This document shows, in pieces, positions 23,871 to 32,523 of a stretch of 44,231 bases of DNA (positions within the stretch are counted from its first letter, which is position 1; each line of letters begins with the position of its first letter). The translations under genes and the position numbers were made by a program. Under the pieces are notes generated by a model. It made no database searches, was not told where the DNA came from, and worked only from the letters and a program-made list of their open reading frames with translations. This stretch comes from Alphaproteobacteria bacterium (GTDB lineage: Bacteria > Pseudomonadota > Alphaproteobacteria > Bin95): NCBI GenBank assembly GCA_022825195.1, contig JAJDYL010000151.1, forward strand, positions 1-44,231, written 5' to 3'.

Positions 23871-24634
23871 GACCCGCCCCAGGCGATGAACCAAGGGTTC
23901 GAGAAGCGCGCCTTGCCGTAGCGCAGTTCCGGGCCGTCGTCGATCTCGCGCACGGAGCCGCCGGCGGCTGCCAGCACGGCGTGGCCCGCCGCCGTGTCCC
24001 ACTCGTTGCTGCCGCCGTAGCGCGGATAGACATCGGCCTCGCCGCGCGCGATCAGGCAGAATTTGAGCGAGCTGCCGGCGTCGATCTGCCGGGCCACGTC
24101 GTAGCGGGCGAGGAACCGGTCGATGTCCCTGCCTGCCCCGTAAGTGCGGCTGACGGTGACCGTGATGCCCGTGCTCGGGAACGGCCGGATGGAGATTTTC
24201 CGCCGCCCGCCATTGTCTTCCATGAAGGCGCCGGCGTCCTTCCGGCCGGCGTAAAGCTCATTCGAAGCGGGCAGATAGACGGCGCCCAGCACCGGGCGCC
24301 GCTGCTCGATGAGCGCGATATTGACCGTGAATTCGGGAACCTTGCGGATGAATTCCTTGGTGCCGTCGAGGGGATCGACCAGCCAGAAGGGCGAGTCGCC
24401 GACCTTCGGGACCCGGCCCGCCGCGACGCTCTCCTCGGCCACGACCGGAATGTCGGGCGTCAGTGCGGCCAGGCGCTCGAGGATCAGGCGTTCGGCCGCC
24501 TCGTCGGCTTCCGTCACCTGGCTGCGGTCGGACTTGCGGCGCGCTTCGAGGTCCGGCGCGCGGAAGTAGGGCATGATCACATCGCCTGCGTCGCGCGCGA
24601 CCCGGCAGACGGATTCCAGCAGCTCTTCCCGCAT
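23867..24634 (-). CDS. cysQ: 3'(2'),5'-bisphosphate nucleotidase CysQ
   Basis: A 255-residue member of the Li-sensitive inositol-monophosphatase superfamily that hydrolyses PAP to AMP. Metal-binding motifs are visible: the Glu-Glu in VVAEES, FWLVDPLDGTKEFI and the C-terminal NEWDTAAGHAVL. The N-terminal SDRSQVTEADEAAE is also typical. It overlaps Sua5 downstream by four bases and lies 25 bases after the SMP-30 gene. An inositol monophosphatase is the alternative, but DGTKEF favours CysQ. Confidence 0.9.
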   Translation of the reverse strand: MREELLESVCRVARDAGDVIMPYFRAPDLEARRKSDRSQVTEADEAAERLILERLAALTPDIPVVAEESVAAGRVPKVGDSPFWLVDPLDGTKEFIRKVPEFTVNIALIEQRRPVLGAVYLPASNELYAGRKDAGAFMEDNGGRRKISIRPFPSTGITVTVSRTYGAGRDIDRFLARYDVARQIDAGSSLKFCLIARGEADVYPRYGGSNEWDTAAGHAVLAAAGGSVREIDDGPELRYGKARFSNPWFIAWGGS

Positions 24635-24659
24635 GGGCGCGTTCCGTGCCTCCCCGGCT

Positions 24660-25601
24660 CTATCCGGTCCGCGCGTTCAGGTGGTGCAGCGGCAAGCCGG
24701 CCGCGGGCCACGAGCAGGACACCAGCTTGCCGGTGTGAGAGAGCGTGATGAAGGCGGTGCGCAGGTCCGGGCCGCCGAAGCAGATATTGGTCGTGTAGGG
24801 ATCGGGCATGGGCACATGCTCCAGGCCCGAGCCGTCGGCCCGGACGATGGAGATGCCGGGGTCCATCAGCGTCGCCACGCAGATGTTCCCCTCTGCGTCC
24901 ACCGCCAGGCTGTCGAGCATGCGGTAGCCGTGCGTCTGGTCCACCAGCCGCCCGCCATGCGGGCTCGGCCAGGGCTGTTTCTTCAGGACGCCGGGCGCCT
25001 CGATGTCGAAGGCCCAGATGCGCCCCGTTTGCGTTTCGGCGACATAGACCGCGCTGTCGTCGGGCGAGAGGCCGATGCCGTTCGGTGTAATCAGCGGAAA
25101 GGCGGCCTCGGTGATGAAGGACCCGTCGGCGCGGGCATAGTGGATGCCGGTGCGGTCCCAGGTCCGTTCCCAGTCGCGCACCTTGCCGAGGTCGGTGAAC
25201 CAGAAGCCGCCCTCGCCGTCGAACACCAGGTCGTTCGGGCTCTTGAGCCGGCGGCCCTCGCATTCCGTGTAGAGCACCTCGACTGCGCCGGTCTCCAGGT
25301 CCACAGCCTCGATCCGGCCGCCGCCATAGTCCCGCGCCTGCCCGACGGGGCGCATCAGCCCGCCGGGCTCGTCGAACCACTCATTGCCCCCGTTGTTGCA
25401 CACATAAACCCGCCCATCCGGCCCGAGGGCCGCCCCGTTCGGCCCGCCGCCGGGCTCGGCGACGACCTCCTTGCGCCCGTCGGGATGCACGCGCGTCAGC
25501 GTGCCGCGACGGATCTCGACAAGGATCACCGAGCCGTCCGGCATGGCGATCGGGCCCTCGGGAAACTTCAGCCCGTCCGTGACGGTCCGCAACTCTGTCA
25601 T
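24660..25601 (-). CDS. SMP-30/gluconolactonase/LRE family protein
   Basis: A 313-residue six-bladed beta-propeller related to lactonases. Metal-ligand motifs are present: Glu15 in KFPEGP, Asn in KSPNDLVFDGEGGFWFTD, and Asp in LDSLAVDAEGN. Other blades carry VYVCNNGG, TPNGIGLSPD and VYVAETQTGRIW. No signal peptide is visible. It is the second gene of a minus-strand run (crotonase, SMP-30, CysQ, Sua5). The substrate is unknown; sugar lactones are the family norm. Confidence 0.88.
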   Translation of the reverse strand: MTELRTVTDGLKFPEGPIAMPDGSVILVEIRRGTLTRVHPDGRKEVVAEPGGGPNGAALGPDGRVYVCNNGGNEWFDEPGGLMRPVGQARDYGGGRIEAVDLETGAVEVLYTECEGRRLKSPNDLVFDGEGGFWFTDLGKVRDWERTWDRTGIHYARADGSFITEAAFPLITPNGIGLSPDDSAVYVAETQTGRIWAFDIEAPGVLKKQPWPSPHGGRLVDQTHGYRMLDSLAVDAEGNICVATLMDPGISIVRADGSGLEHVPMPDPYTTNICFGGPDLRTAFITLSHTGKLVSCSWPAAGLPLHHLNARTG

Positions 25602-25640
25602 GTCCGCTCCGCTGCCGCGGTCCAGGGAAAGGAAACGCCG

Positions 25641-26438
25641 TCAGGCGCCCTTGAAGACCGGCCGGCGCTTCTCGAGGAACGCCGTGACGCCCTCGGCATG
25701 GTCCTCGGTCGTCATCGACACCGCCATATGCTCGCCTTCCCACTGGAGTTGCTGCTCCATGGGCGTGTGGAAGGCGGTGTTGAAGAGCGACTTGGCCTGC
25801 GCGTAGGCGACGGTCGGACCGGCGGCCAGCCGCTCCGCAAGCGCTCGCGTCTCGGCCTCCAGTTCGGCTGCGGGCACGACGCGGTTGACGATGCCGAGTT
25901 CGAGCGCGCGCTCCGCGCCGAACCGGTCGCCGAGCAGGGCCAGCTCCATCGCCTGCTTCATGCCGAGCGTGCGGGCAAGGAAATAGGACGAGCCGCCGTC
26001 CGGGCTGGCGCCGATATGGCAGTAGGCGAGCGTGAAGAAGGCGTCGTCGGCGGCGAGCGCAAGATCGCAGGCGGCGACCAGCCCGAGGCCGAAACCGGCG
26101 GCTGCGCCCTGGACACTCGCGATCACGGGCTTGCGCATCCGGCGGATCGCGAAGATCGGCAGGTGGATGGCGTGGATGCCTTCCACGACGACTCGCTTGC
26201 GTTCCTGCCTTTCGATCTCCAGGCGCTCCTTCATCGCGCGGATATCGCCGCCGGCCATGAAGTGTCCGCCGGCGCCGCGCAGCACGACGCAGCGCACGGA
26301 CTCGTCGTGTTCCAGGTCCCCGATGACGTCGCGCATGTCGATCCGCATCTGAGCACTGAGCGCATTGCGCGCCTTCGGATTGTTGAGCGTGACCCAGGCG
26401 ATTCCCTTGCCGATCTCGCAAAGCACCGTGTCGCCCAT
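25641..26438 (-). CDS. Crotonase-fold protein (enoyl-CoA hydratase/isomerase family)
   Basis: A 265-residue crotonase-fold protein. The oxyanion-hole segments AGGDIRAM and GAAAGFGLGLVAACD are present. The two hydratase glutamates appear to be missing: by alignment of the CD and FxxPE anchors, one is Gly (FGLGLVAACD) and the other Tyr (FTLAYCHIG). Instead the loop has ASPDGG, with Asp as in PaaG-type isomerases. So a double-bond isomerase or other CoA-ester chemistry is more likely than hydration. The ATG at 26438 has AAGGAG about eight bases upstream. Divergent from the next MFS gene by 67 bases. Confidence 0.85.
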   Translation of the reverse strand: MGDTVLCEIGKGIAWVTLNNPKARNALSAQMRIDMRDVIGDLEHDESVRCVVLRGAGGHFMAGGDIRAMKERLEIERQERKRVVVEGIHAIHLPIFAIRRMRKPVIASVQGAAAGFGLGLVAACDLALAADDAFFTLAYCHIGASPDGGSSYFLARTLGMKQAMELALLGDRFGAERALELGIVNRVVPAAELEAETRALAERLAAGPTVAYAQAKSLFNTAFHTPMEQQLQWEGEHMAVSMTTEDHAEGVTAFLEKRRPVFKGA

Positions 26439-26505
26439 TCCGTCTTCTCCTTGTCTCGGGGCGGTCGAGATTGTAAGCGACCCGGGACGCTTCGGGAAAT
26501 CAGCG

Positions 26506-27708
26506 ATGCTGCGTAACGGCGTGTTCGTCGTCATCGCCGGGGGCCTTGTGCTGGCATTCACCTTCGGGTCGCGCCAGTCCTTCGGTGTGTATCTGGGCCC
26601 GATCAGCACCGATCTGGGCTGGTCGGTCGGCGTGGTGTCGCTGGCGCTCGCGATCCAGAGCATCTTCTGGGGCCTGGGCCAGCCCTTCTTCGGCTGGATC
26701 GCCGACCGGTTCGGAACGGGGCGGACGCTGGTCCTGGGCAGCGCGATTTACGCTTCCGGCCTTTTCTACGCCAGCCGGATGCAGACGCCCGAAGACGCCT
26801 ATCTCTCGCTCGGTCTGCTGGTGGGCCTCGGCGCCGCAGGCTGCGGCATGCCCATTGTGATGACGGCGGTGGTGCGCGCCTTTCCCAAGGAGCGCCACCC
26901 GCTGGTCATGGCGTTGACGGCAACCGGGGTCTCGCTCGGGCAGTTCTTCGTCACGCCGGCTGCGCCCCATGTCATCGAGGCCTTCGGATGGCGGGCCGGG
27001 CTGTTGTGCCTTATCGGGCTGATCGGCCTCGTCGTCCTGCTGGCCGCCGTGCTGCGGAGCCGGCCGGTGACGCCGGTGCGCGCCATGGAAGCGGACCAGA
27101 GCCTCCGGGAGGCGCTGGCCGAGGCCGGGGGGCATTCCGGCTATCTGCTGCTGACTGCCGGTTTCTTCGTCTGCGGCTTCCATGTGCAGTTCATCGTCAC
27201 GCACTTGCCGAATTTCATCGCCCAGAGCGGCCTGCCCGCCACCACGGGCGGCTGGGCGATCGCGACCGTCGGCATTTTCAACCTTATCGGCACGACTGCG
27301 GTGGGGTTCCTCGGCAGCAGGTACCGCAAGAAATACCTGCTGAGTTGCCTCTATGTCGTGCGCGCGCTCATGTTCGCGATCTACGCCTTCACGCCGGTTA
27401 CGACGACGACGACGCTCGTCTTCGCGGCCGGTCTCGGTCTGGCCTGGCTCAGCACGGTGCCGCTCACTTCGGCGATCGTCGGACAGATTTTCGGCACCCG
27501 CTATTTCGGCACTCTGTTCGGCGTCGTGTTTCTCGGCCACCAGGCGGGCGCGTTCCTGGGCGCCTCGCTCGGCGGCTACCTGTTCGACCTGACCGGCGGC
27601 TATGACACCATCTGGCTCATCAATGTCGCGCTCGGCCTGTTCGCCGCGATCATCCACCTGCCCATTGCCGACAAGCCGCTGGTCCGGCCGATGGCCCGTC
27701 CGGCATAA
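26506..27708 (+). CDS. MFS transporter
   Basis: A 400-residue carrier with about 12 hydrophobic segments. It begins directly with a helix and FTFGSRQSFGVYLGPISTDLGW, typical of the monocarboxylate-like branch. The loop GWIADRFGTGRTL follows helix 2, and FGTRYFGTLFGVVFLGHQAGAFLG lies in the second half. The ATG at 26506 gives the normal start at the first helix; the open frame upstream overlaps the divergent crotonase gene. The substrate is not inferable, but divergence from a CoA-ester enzyme would suit an organic acid. Confidence 0.85.
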   Translation: MLRNGVFVVIAGGLVLAFTFGSRQSFGVYLGPISTDLGWSVGVVSLALAIQSIFWGLGQPFFGWIADRFGTGRTLVLGSAIYASGLFYASRMQTPEDAYLSLGLLVGLGAAGCGMPIVMTAVVRAFPKERHPLVMALTATGVSLGQFFVTPAAPHVIEAFGWRAGLLCLIGLIGLVVLLAAVLRSRPVTPVRAMEADQSLREALAEAGGHSGYLLLTAGFFVCGFHVQFIVTHLPNFIAQSGLPATTGGWAIATVGIFNLIGTTAVGFLGSRYRKKYLLSCLYVVRALMFAIYAFTPVTTTTTLVFAAGLGLAWLSTVPLTSAIVGQIFGTRYFGTLFGVVFLGHQAGAFLGASLGGYLFDLTGGYDTIWLINVALGLFAAIIHLPIADKPLVRPMARPA

Positions 27709-27780
27709 CGGGAAAGTGATTGGCGGCCGGGACGTTTCCTGCGCATTTGTTGCACCGGGATGTTCAAAGGAGTGCACGGC

Positions 27781-28749
27781 ATGCGGATCCTGAAACGACG
27801 GGGCTGGGAGCTGCCTGAGAGCGAGGCGACGCCGGAGGCGGTATTCCGCGACAGGCGCCGGCTGATCAAGGCAGCGGCGGCCGGCAGCATCGCGGCGGCG
27901 GCATGGCCCGTTGCGGCGCGCGCGGCCACGCCGGAGTCCGACCCGACTGCGGACCTTTATCCGGGGCCGCGCAATCCCGCCTACACCCTCGACCGGCCGC
28001 TGACGCCGGAGGAGGTCGCGACCACCTACAACAACTTCTACGAGTTCGGCTCCAGCAAGGGCATCTGGAAGCGCGCGCGCGACAATCTGCGCATCCGTCC
28101 CTGGACCGTCCATCTCGACGGCGACGTGGAGCAGCCCATCGAGATCGGGTTCGACGACCTTGTGCGCAGGATGGGCGTCGAGGAGCGCCTCTACCGCCAC
28201 CGCTGCGTCGAGGCCTGGGCGATGGCGGTGCCCTGGTCGGGTTTCCCGATGGCGAAGCTGGTCGAGTTCGCGAAGCCGCTCGCGAAGGCGAAATATGTCC
28301 GCATGGAGACCTTCAACGACCCGGACATGGCATCCGGCCAGAAGGAGTTCTGGTATCCGTGGCCCTATGTCGAGGGCGTCACCATCGAGGAGGCCACCAA
28401 CGATCTCGCCTTCATCGTCACGGGCCTCTACGGCAAGCCGGTGCCGGCGCAGAACGGCGCGCCGCTGCGTCTTGCGCTTCCGTGGAAGTATGGCTTCAAG
28501 TCGATCAAGTCGATCGTGCGTTTCACCTTCACGGACGAGCAGCCGCAGAGCTTCTGGGAGAAGGTGCAGGGCCGCGAATACGGTTTCTGGGCCAATGTGA
28601 ATCCGGAGGTGCCGCACCGCCGCTGGAGCCAGGCCAGCGAACGCATGATCGGCACCGACGAGCACCGCAAGACGCTGCTCTACAACGGCTACGGCGAGTT
28701 CGTGGCGCATTTGTATGAAGGAATGGACCGAAGGAAGCTGTTCTACTAG
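27781..28749 (+). CDS. msrP: Protein-methionine-sulfoxide reductase catalytic subunit MsrP
   Basis: A 322-residue periplasmic molybdopterin enzyme that repairs oxidised methionines. The N-terminus has a Tat-type signal (DRRRLIKAAAAG, a hydrophobic run and AARAA). The Mo-ligating Cys142 lies in YRHRCVEAWAMAVPWSGF. PLRLALPWKYGFKSIKSIVR and WANVNPEVPHRRWSQASER are family signatures. The ATG at 27781 has AAAGGAG eight bases upstream and is preferred over ATG 27760. The membrane heme partner gene msrQ is not next to it: the next gene is on the other strand six bases away. Confidence 0.93.
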   Translation: MRILKRRGWELPESEATPEAVFRDRRRLIKAAAAGSIAAAAWPVAARAATPESDPTADLYPGPRNPAYTLDRPLTPEEVATTYNNFYEFGSSKGIWKRARDNLRIRPWTVHLDGDVEQPIEIGFDDLVRRMGVEERLYRHRCVEAWAMAVPWSGFPMAKLVEFAKPLAKAKYVRMETFNDPDMASGQKEFWYPWPYVEGVTIEEATNDLAFIVTGLYGKPVPAQNGAPLRLALPWKYGFKSIKSIVRFTFTDEQPQSFWEKVQGREYGFWANVNPEVPHRRWSQASERMIGTDEHRKTLLYNGYGEFVAHLYEGMDRRKLFY

Positions 28750-28754
28750 GGCTT

Positions 28755-30134
28755 CTACCCGCCGTAGCGACGGCGGAGCATGGCCATGGCGCCGCGAATG
28801 AACTGCGCTTCGCCGCCCCGCGGCCGGCCGGGCCGGTTCTCGCGGTTCCAGGCCATCATGTCCACATGCGCCCACGGAACGCCGGGCTCGATGAACCGTT
28901 CCAGGAAGAGCGCCGCCGTCACCGCGCCGGCGAGCGGCCCGTCGGACACGTTGTTCATGTCCGCGACGTCGCTGGAGAGCAGCTTGCGGTAAGGCTGGAA
29001 GAGCGGCATCCGCCAGACCGGGTCCTGCTCCGCCTCGCAGGCTTCCAGTAGCGCCGCCGCCACGGTGTCGTCATTGCAGAAGAGGGCCGGCAGGTCGGCC
29101 CCGAGCGCGGTCCGGGCGGCGCCCGTCAGGGTCGCGCAGTCGAGGATCAGGTCGGGCGCCTCGCCGGCCGCTTCCGCCAGCGCGTCGCAGAGGATGAGGC
29201 GGCCCTCGGCGTCGGTGTTGCCGATCTCCACCGTCAGCCCCTTGCGGGTGCGGATCACGTCCATCGGCCGCATGGCGTTGCCCGACACGCTGTTCTCGAC
29301 CGCGGGAATCATCAGCCGGAGCCGGACCGGCAGCGCCGCCGACATGACCATGTGGGCGAGGCCGAGCATGTTGGCCGCGCCGCCCATGTCCTTTTTCATC
29401 AGCCTCATGCCGGCCGGAGGCTTGAGGTCCAGTCCGCCGCTGTCGAAGCACACGCCCTTGCCGACGAGGGTGAGCTTCGGCCGGTCCTCGTCGCCCCAGG
29501 TCAGGTCGATCAGCCTTGGCGCAATGGCCGCGGCGCGGCCGACCGCGTGGACGGTGGGGTAATTCTGCGCGAGCAGGTCGTCGCCGACGATGGACGAGAC
29601 CTGCGCGCCGTGCCGTTTTCCAAGGTCCCGGACGGCGGCTTCGAGCCGCTCCGGCCCCATGTCGTTTGCCGGCGTGTTGATGAGGTCGCGCACCAGCGCA
29701 TGCGCCTCGACCGTTGCCTGCGCCGCGTCCCGGTCCGCGTCCGCCGGCCAGGCGAGGCCCGCATGGCTGCGGCTCCTGGTGCCGGAATAGGCGTCGAACG
29801 CATAGCAGCCGAGCCCCCAGGCGGTCGCCGCCCGCGTCGCCTCCGCCGCGCCGAGGTCGTTCTCGATTCGGAAGGCGCCGCTCTTCAGCCGGCGCGGCAA
29901 GCCTCCGCACGCCCACATGTCACCGGGACTCTCGGCGCCCGCCAGCACGCGCTCGGCCTTGCCGTCCGCGCCGGGAAGCACCAGCGCGCTGCCGGGTTCG
30001 GCGTCGAATCCGTTGGCGGCGACCCAGTTGCGCGAGACGGGATCGGCGCTCTTGAGCCAGCCTTGCAGGCTCTTCCCGTCCACGATCAGGACAGGCACGG
30101 CGTCGGGCGCGTCGGCAAGGAACATATCGGTCAC
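28755..30134 (-). CDS. M17 leucyl aminopeptidase family protein
   Basis: A 459-residue cytosolic aminopeptidase of the PepA/M17 clan. The two-metal catalytic core is complete: GKGVCFDSGG (residues 225-234), MKKDMGG (246-252) and NTDAEGRL (306-313), with the earlier NTPANDMGP. The N-terminal domain is short and not PepA-like, as often in the alphaproteobacterial paralogue. It is the last gene of a minus-strand run after the CoA-lyase and UbiD-type genes, 22 bases from the latter. Confidence 0.92.
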   Translation of the reverse strand: MTDMFLADAPDAVPVLIVDGKSLQGWLKSADPVSRNWVAANGFDAEPGSALVLPGADGKAERVLAGAESPGDMWACGGLPRRLKSGAFRIENDLGAAEATRAATAWGLGCYAFDAYSGTRSRSHAGLAWPADADRDAAQATVEAHALVRDLINTPANDMGPERLEAAVRDLGKRHGAQVSSIVGDDLLAQNYPTVHAVGRAAAIAPRLIDLTWGDEDRPKLTLVGKGVCFDSGGLDLKPPAGMRLMKKDMGGAANMLGLAHMVMSAALPVRLRLMIPAVENSVSGNAMRPMDVIRTRKGLTVEIGNTDAEGRLILCDALAEAAGEAPDLILDCATLTGAARTALGADLPALFCNDDTVAAALLEACEAEQDPVWRMPLFQPYRKLLSSDVADMNNVSDGPLAGAVTAALFLERFIEPGVPWAHVDMMAWNRENRPGRPRGGEAQFIRGAMAMLRRRYGG

Positions 30135-30156
30135 GGGGCGGAACTCTCCTGTCGGC

Positions 30157-31530
30157 TCAGAACTCGTAGCGCCGGTCGGTCAGCAGGGCATCGAGGCCCG
30201 CGTCGTCCTCTCCCGGCACATGGACGACGGTGTAGGTGAAATCGTCGCGGTCGAGCGGCATTGTCGCGTCGAGTCCGAGCTTGTCCGAGACGCCGCCGTC
30301 CGCCGACGGATCGAGCTTCGATCCCTGGGCGCGCGGGATGACGAACAGGTCGCGGGCGGCCTGGAACCGGGTCGCGACCGCCCATTCCACGGCCGTCGGG
30401 TCATGGACGTCGACATCCTCGTCGACCACGGTGACCTGCTTCACGTCGGCATGCGCGGCGAAGGCGGCCATTATCACGTTGCGCCCCTGGCCCTCCTGCG
30501 TCTTTCGCAGCTTCACATACAGGTGGTAGCGGCAAACGCCGCCGCGCGAGAGATGCACGTCGAGCACGGTCGGGCAGGTGCGCTGCAGGTGCGCGGCGAT
30601 GGTGGCCTCGCGCGGTATGGCGCCGAGCAGCAGATGCTCCATCGCCGCCGGGACGATGGTGTGGAAGATGGGGCTGGCCCGCGTCGTGACCGCAGTCACC
30701 TCGATTGCCGGGTTCTCGCCGGCGGGCCCGTAATATTGCGGGAATTCGCCGAACGGCCCTTCCACCTCCCGAACGCCCGGCAGCAGGCGCCCCTCGATGA
30801 CGATTTCGGCTTCGGCGGGCACGCGCACCTCGTTCGTCGCGCATTTCACCACCTCCAGAGGCGCGCCGTGCAAGGCGCCCGCCACTTCCAGCTCGTCATG
30901 GTCGATAGGCAGGATGGCCTGGCTGGCGAGCAGGGTCAGTGGGTCGACGCCGACGGCCACGGCGACATCGAGCGGCTCGCCGGCCGCCTCGGCGGCGGCG
31001 AAGAAATGGTGCAGGTCGCGCGGCAGGATCAGGATGCCCATGCGTCTCGGCCCCGTGATCTGGAGGCGGTTGATCGAGACGTTCTGGACACCCGTCTTCG
31101 GGTTGCGCGCGATCACCAGCCCGGCGGAGATGTAGGCCCCGGCGTCCAGCGCGTTGTGCTTCGGGATCGGAAGCGCGGTCGTGAGGTCCGGGCTGCGGTC
31201 GATGTGTTGCCGGCAGGGGGCGTCCCCGACCTCCTGCCACGGAAGCGGCCGCTCGGCGGCGGCGCGGAAGCGGTCGAGCACCGCGCCCGGCTCCACGCCC
31301 ATCGCTTCGGCAATCCAGCCCCTGTCCGAAACGAGGCCGGACACGACCGGAATTTCGTGGCGCCGGCCATCGAAACCGAGAGGCTCCGGAAACAACACCG
31401 CCTTGCGCGCGTCCCAGCGCTTGGCGAGCGCGGCCAAGGTGAAGTCCAGCGAGACGCCCGGCCGGGCCACTGCGAGCCGGTCCGTGGCCTGCAGCCGGTC
31501 GAGCCAGGAACGGAGAGTGTGGCAGGTCAT
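30157..31530 (-). CDS. UbiD-family prenylated-FMN decarboxylase
   Basis: A 457-residue enzyme of the UbiD superfamily, which uses prenylated FMN to decarboxylate aromatic or unsaturated acids. Motifs: VQNVSINRLQITGPRRMGI (cofactor binding), EGPFGEFPQYYG (the Glu-rich active-site loop), VPAEAEIVIEGRLLP and VEWAVATRFQAARDL. It needs a UbiX flavin prenyltransferase, which is not in the window. Placement beside a CitE-like lyase and near MFS and crotonase genes suggests carboxylic-acid catabolism rather than ubiquinone synthesis, but this is inference. Confidence 0.88.
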   Translation of the reverse strand: MTCHTLRSWLDRLQATDRLAVARPGVSLDFTLAALAKRWDARKAVLFPEPLGFDGRRHEIPVVSGLVSDRGWIAEAMGVEPGAVLDRFRAAAERPLPWQEVGDAPCRQHIDRSPDLTTALPIPKHNALDAGAYISAGLVIARNPKTGVQNVSINRLQITGPRRMGILILPRDLHHFFAAAEAAGEPLDVAVAVGVDPLTLLASQAILPIDHDELEVAGALHGAPLEVVKCATNEVRVPAEAEIVIEGRLLPGVREVEGPFGEFPQYYGPAGENPAIEVTAVTTRASPIFHTIVPAAMEHLLLGAIPREATIAAHLQRTCPTVLDVHLSRGGVCRYHLYVKLRKTQEGQGRNVIMAAFAAHADVKQVTVVDEDVDVHDPTAVEWAVATRFQAARDLFVIPRAQGSKLDPSADGGVSDKLGLDATMPLDRDDFTYTVVHVPGEDDAGLDALLTDRRYEF

Positions 31531-31601
31531 GCGATGAGGCGTCCTTCGGCCGGATGGGGAATGGTAGCGGACATCGGCGCCATTGCGAGCGGGGTACGAG
31601 T

Positions 31602-32474
31602 TCAGCCCTGGCGGGCCGCGATCGCCCCGGCCAGCGCGACGGTGCGCTTCGCCATTTCGACATGCAGGTTCTCGATCAACCGTCCGTCCACCACGGTAAC
31701 GCCCGCGCCGGCGGACTCCGCTTCGGCATGGGCGGCGATGATCCGCTCCGCCTCGGCAACGGCGTCCGGGCCGGGCGAAAAAGCGTTATTGCAGGGACCG
31801 ACCTGTTTCGGATGGATCAGCGTCTTGCCGTCGAAACCGAGCTCTGCGCCCTGACGGCAGGCGGCGGCAAGGCCTTCATCGTCCGCAAGGTCCAGATGGA
31901 CGCCGTCCAGAACCGCGAGGCCGTGGGCACGGGCCGCCAGCAGGCAAAGGCCCAGCCCCGTGATGAAGGGCAGCCGGTCCCGCGTGTGCGCGGCGCCGAG
32001 CTCCTTTGCAAGGTCGGAGGTGCCCATGACGAGAGCCGCCAGCCGGCTGGCGGACCCTGCGATGGCATCGGCGCGCAGCATGGCCAACGGCGTTTCCATC
32101 ATCGCCCAGACCGCCATCCCGCCGCCGCCGTGGCGGTCGAGCAGGGCGGCGGACTGGCGGATCGTCGCACCGCTCTCCACCTTCGGCAGCAGCACGGCAT
32201 CCGCGCCCGACCCGGCGATTGCTGCGAGGTCGTCATGCCCCCAGGGCGTGTCCAGGCCGTTGGCGCGGATGACGATTTCGCGCGCTCCGTAGGCGCCCGA
32301 GCCTGCGGCGGCGACCGCCTGGACGCGCGCGGTCTCCTTCGCATCGGGGCTGACGGCGTCTTCGAGATCGAAGATCAGCACGTCGGCCGGCAGCGTTTTC
32401 GCTTTCTCCAGCGCGCCGGCGCGCGAGGCGGGCATGTAGAGGGCGCTGCGGCGCGGCTTGACGGCCTGGGGCAT
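31602..32474 (-). CDS. HpcH/HpaI-CitE family CoA-ester lyase
   Basis: A 290-residue TIM-barrel lyase of the CitE-like group that cleaves or hydrolyses malyl-CoA/citramalyl-CoA-type esters. Signatures: RRSALYMPASRAGALEKA, VLIFDLEDAVSPDAKE, VLLPKVES, MMETPLAML and GFDGKTLIHPKQV. The ATG at 32474 has AAGGAA about eight bases upstream; the longer open frame runs antisense into the divergent pyridoxal kinase gene. It probably heads the minus-strand operon with the UbiD-type and M17 genes (gaps of 71 and 22 bases). Confidence 0.9.
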   Translation of the reverse strand: MPQAVKPRRSALYMPASRAGALEKAKTLPADVLIFDLEDAVSPDAKETARVQAVAAAGSGAYGAREIVIRANGLDTPWGHDDLAAIAGSGADAVLLPKVESGATIRQSAALLDRHGGGGMAVWAMMETPLAMLRADAIAGSASRLAALVMGTSDLAKELGAAHTRDRLPFITGLGLCLLAARAHGLAVLDGVHLDLADDEGLAAACRQGAELGFDGKTLIHPKQVGPCNNAFSPGPDAVAEAERIIAAHAEAESAGAGVTVVDGRLIENLHVEMAKRTVALAGAIAARQG

Positions 32475-32523
32475 GAAGGCGGATTCCTTGTGCGGGCAAT
32501 TCGTCGGTTGGCGGGCGGTAATC

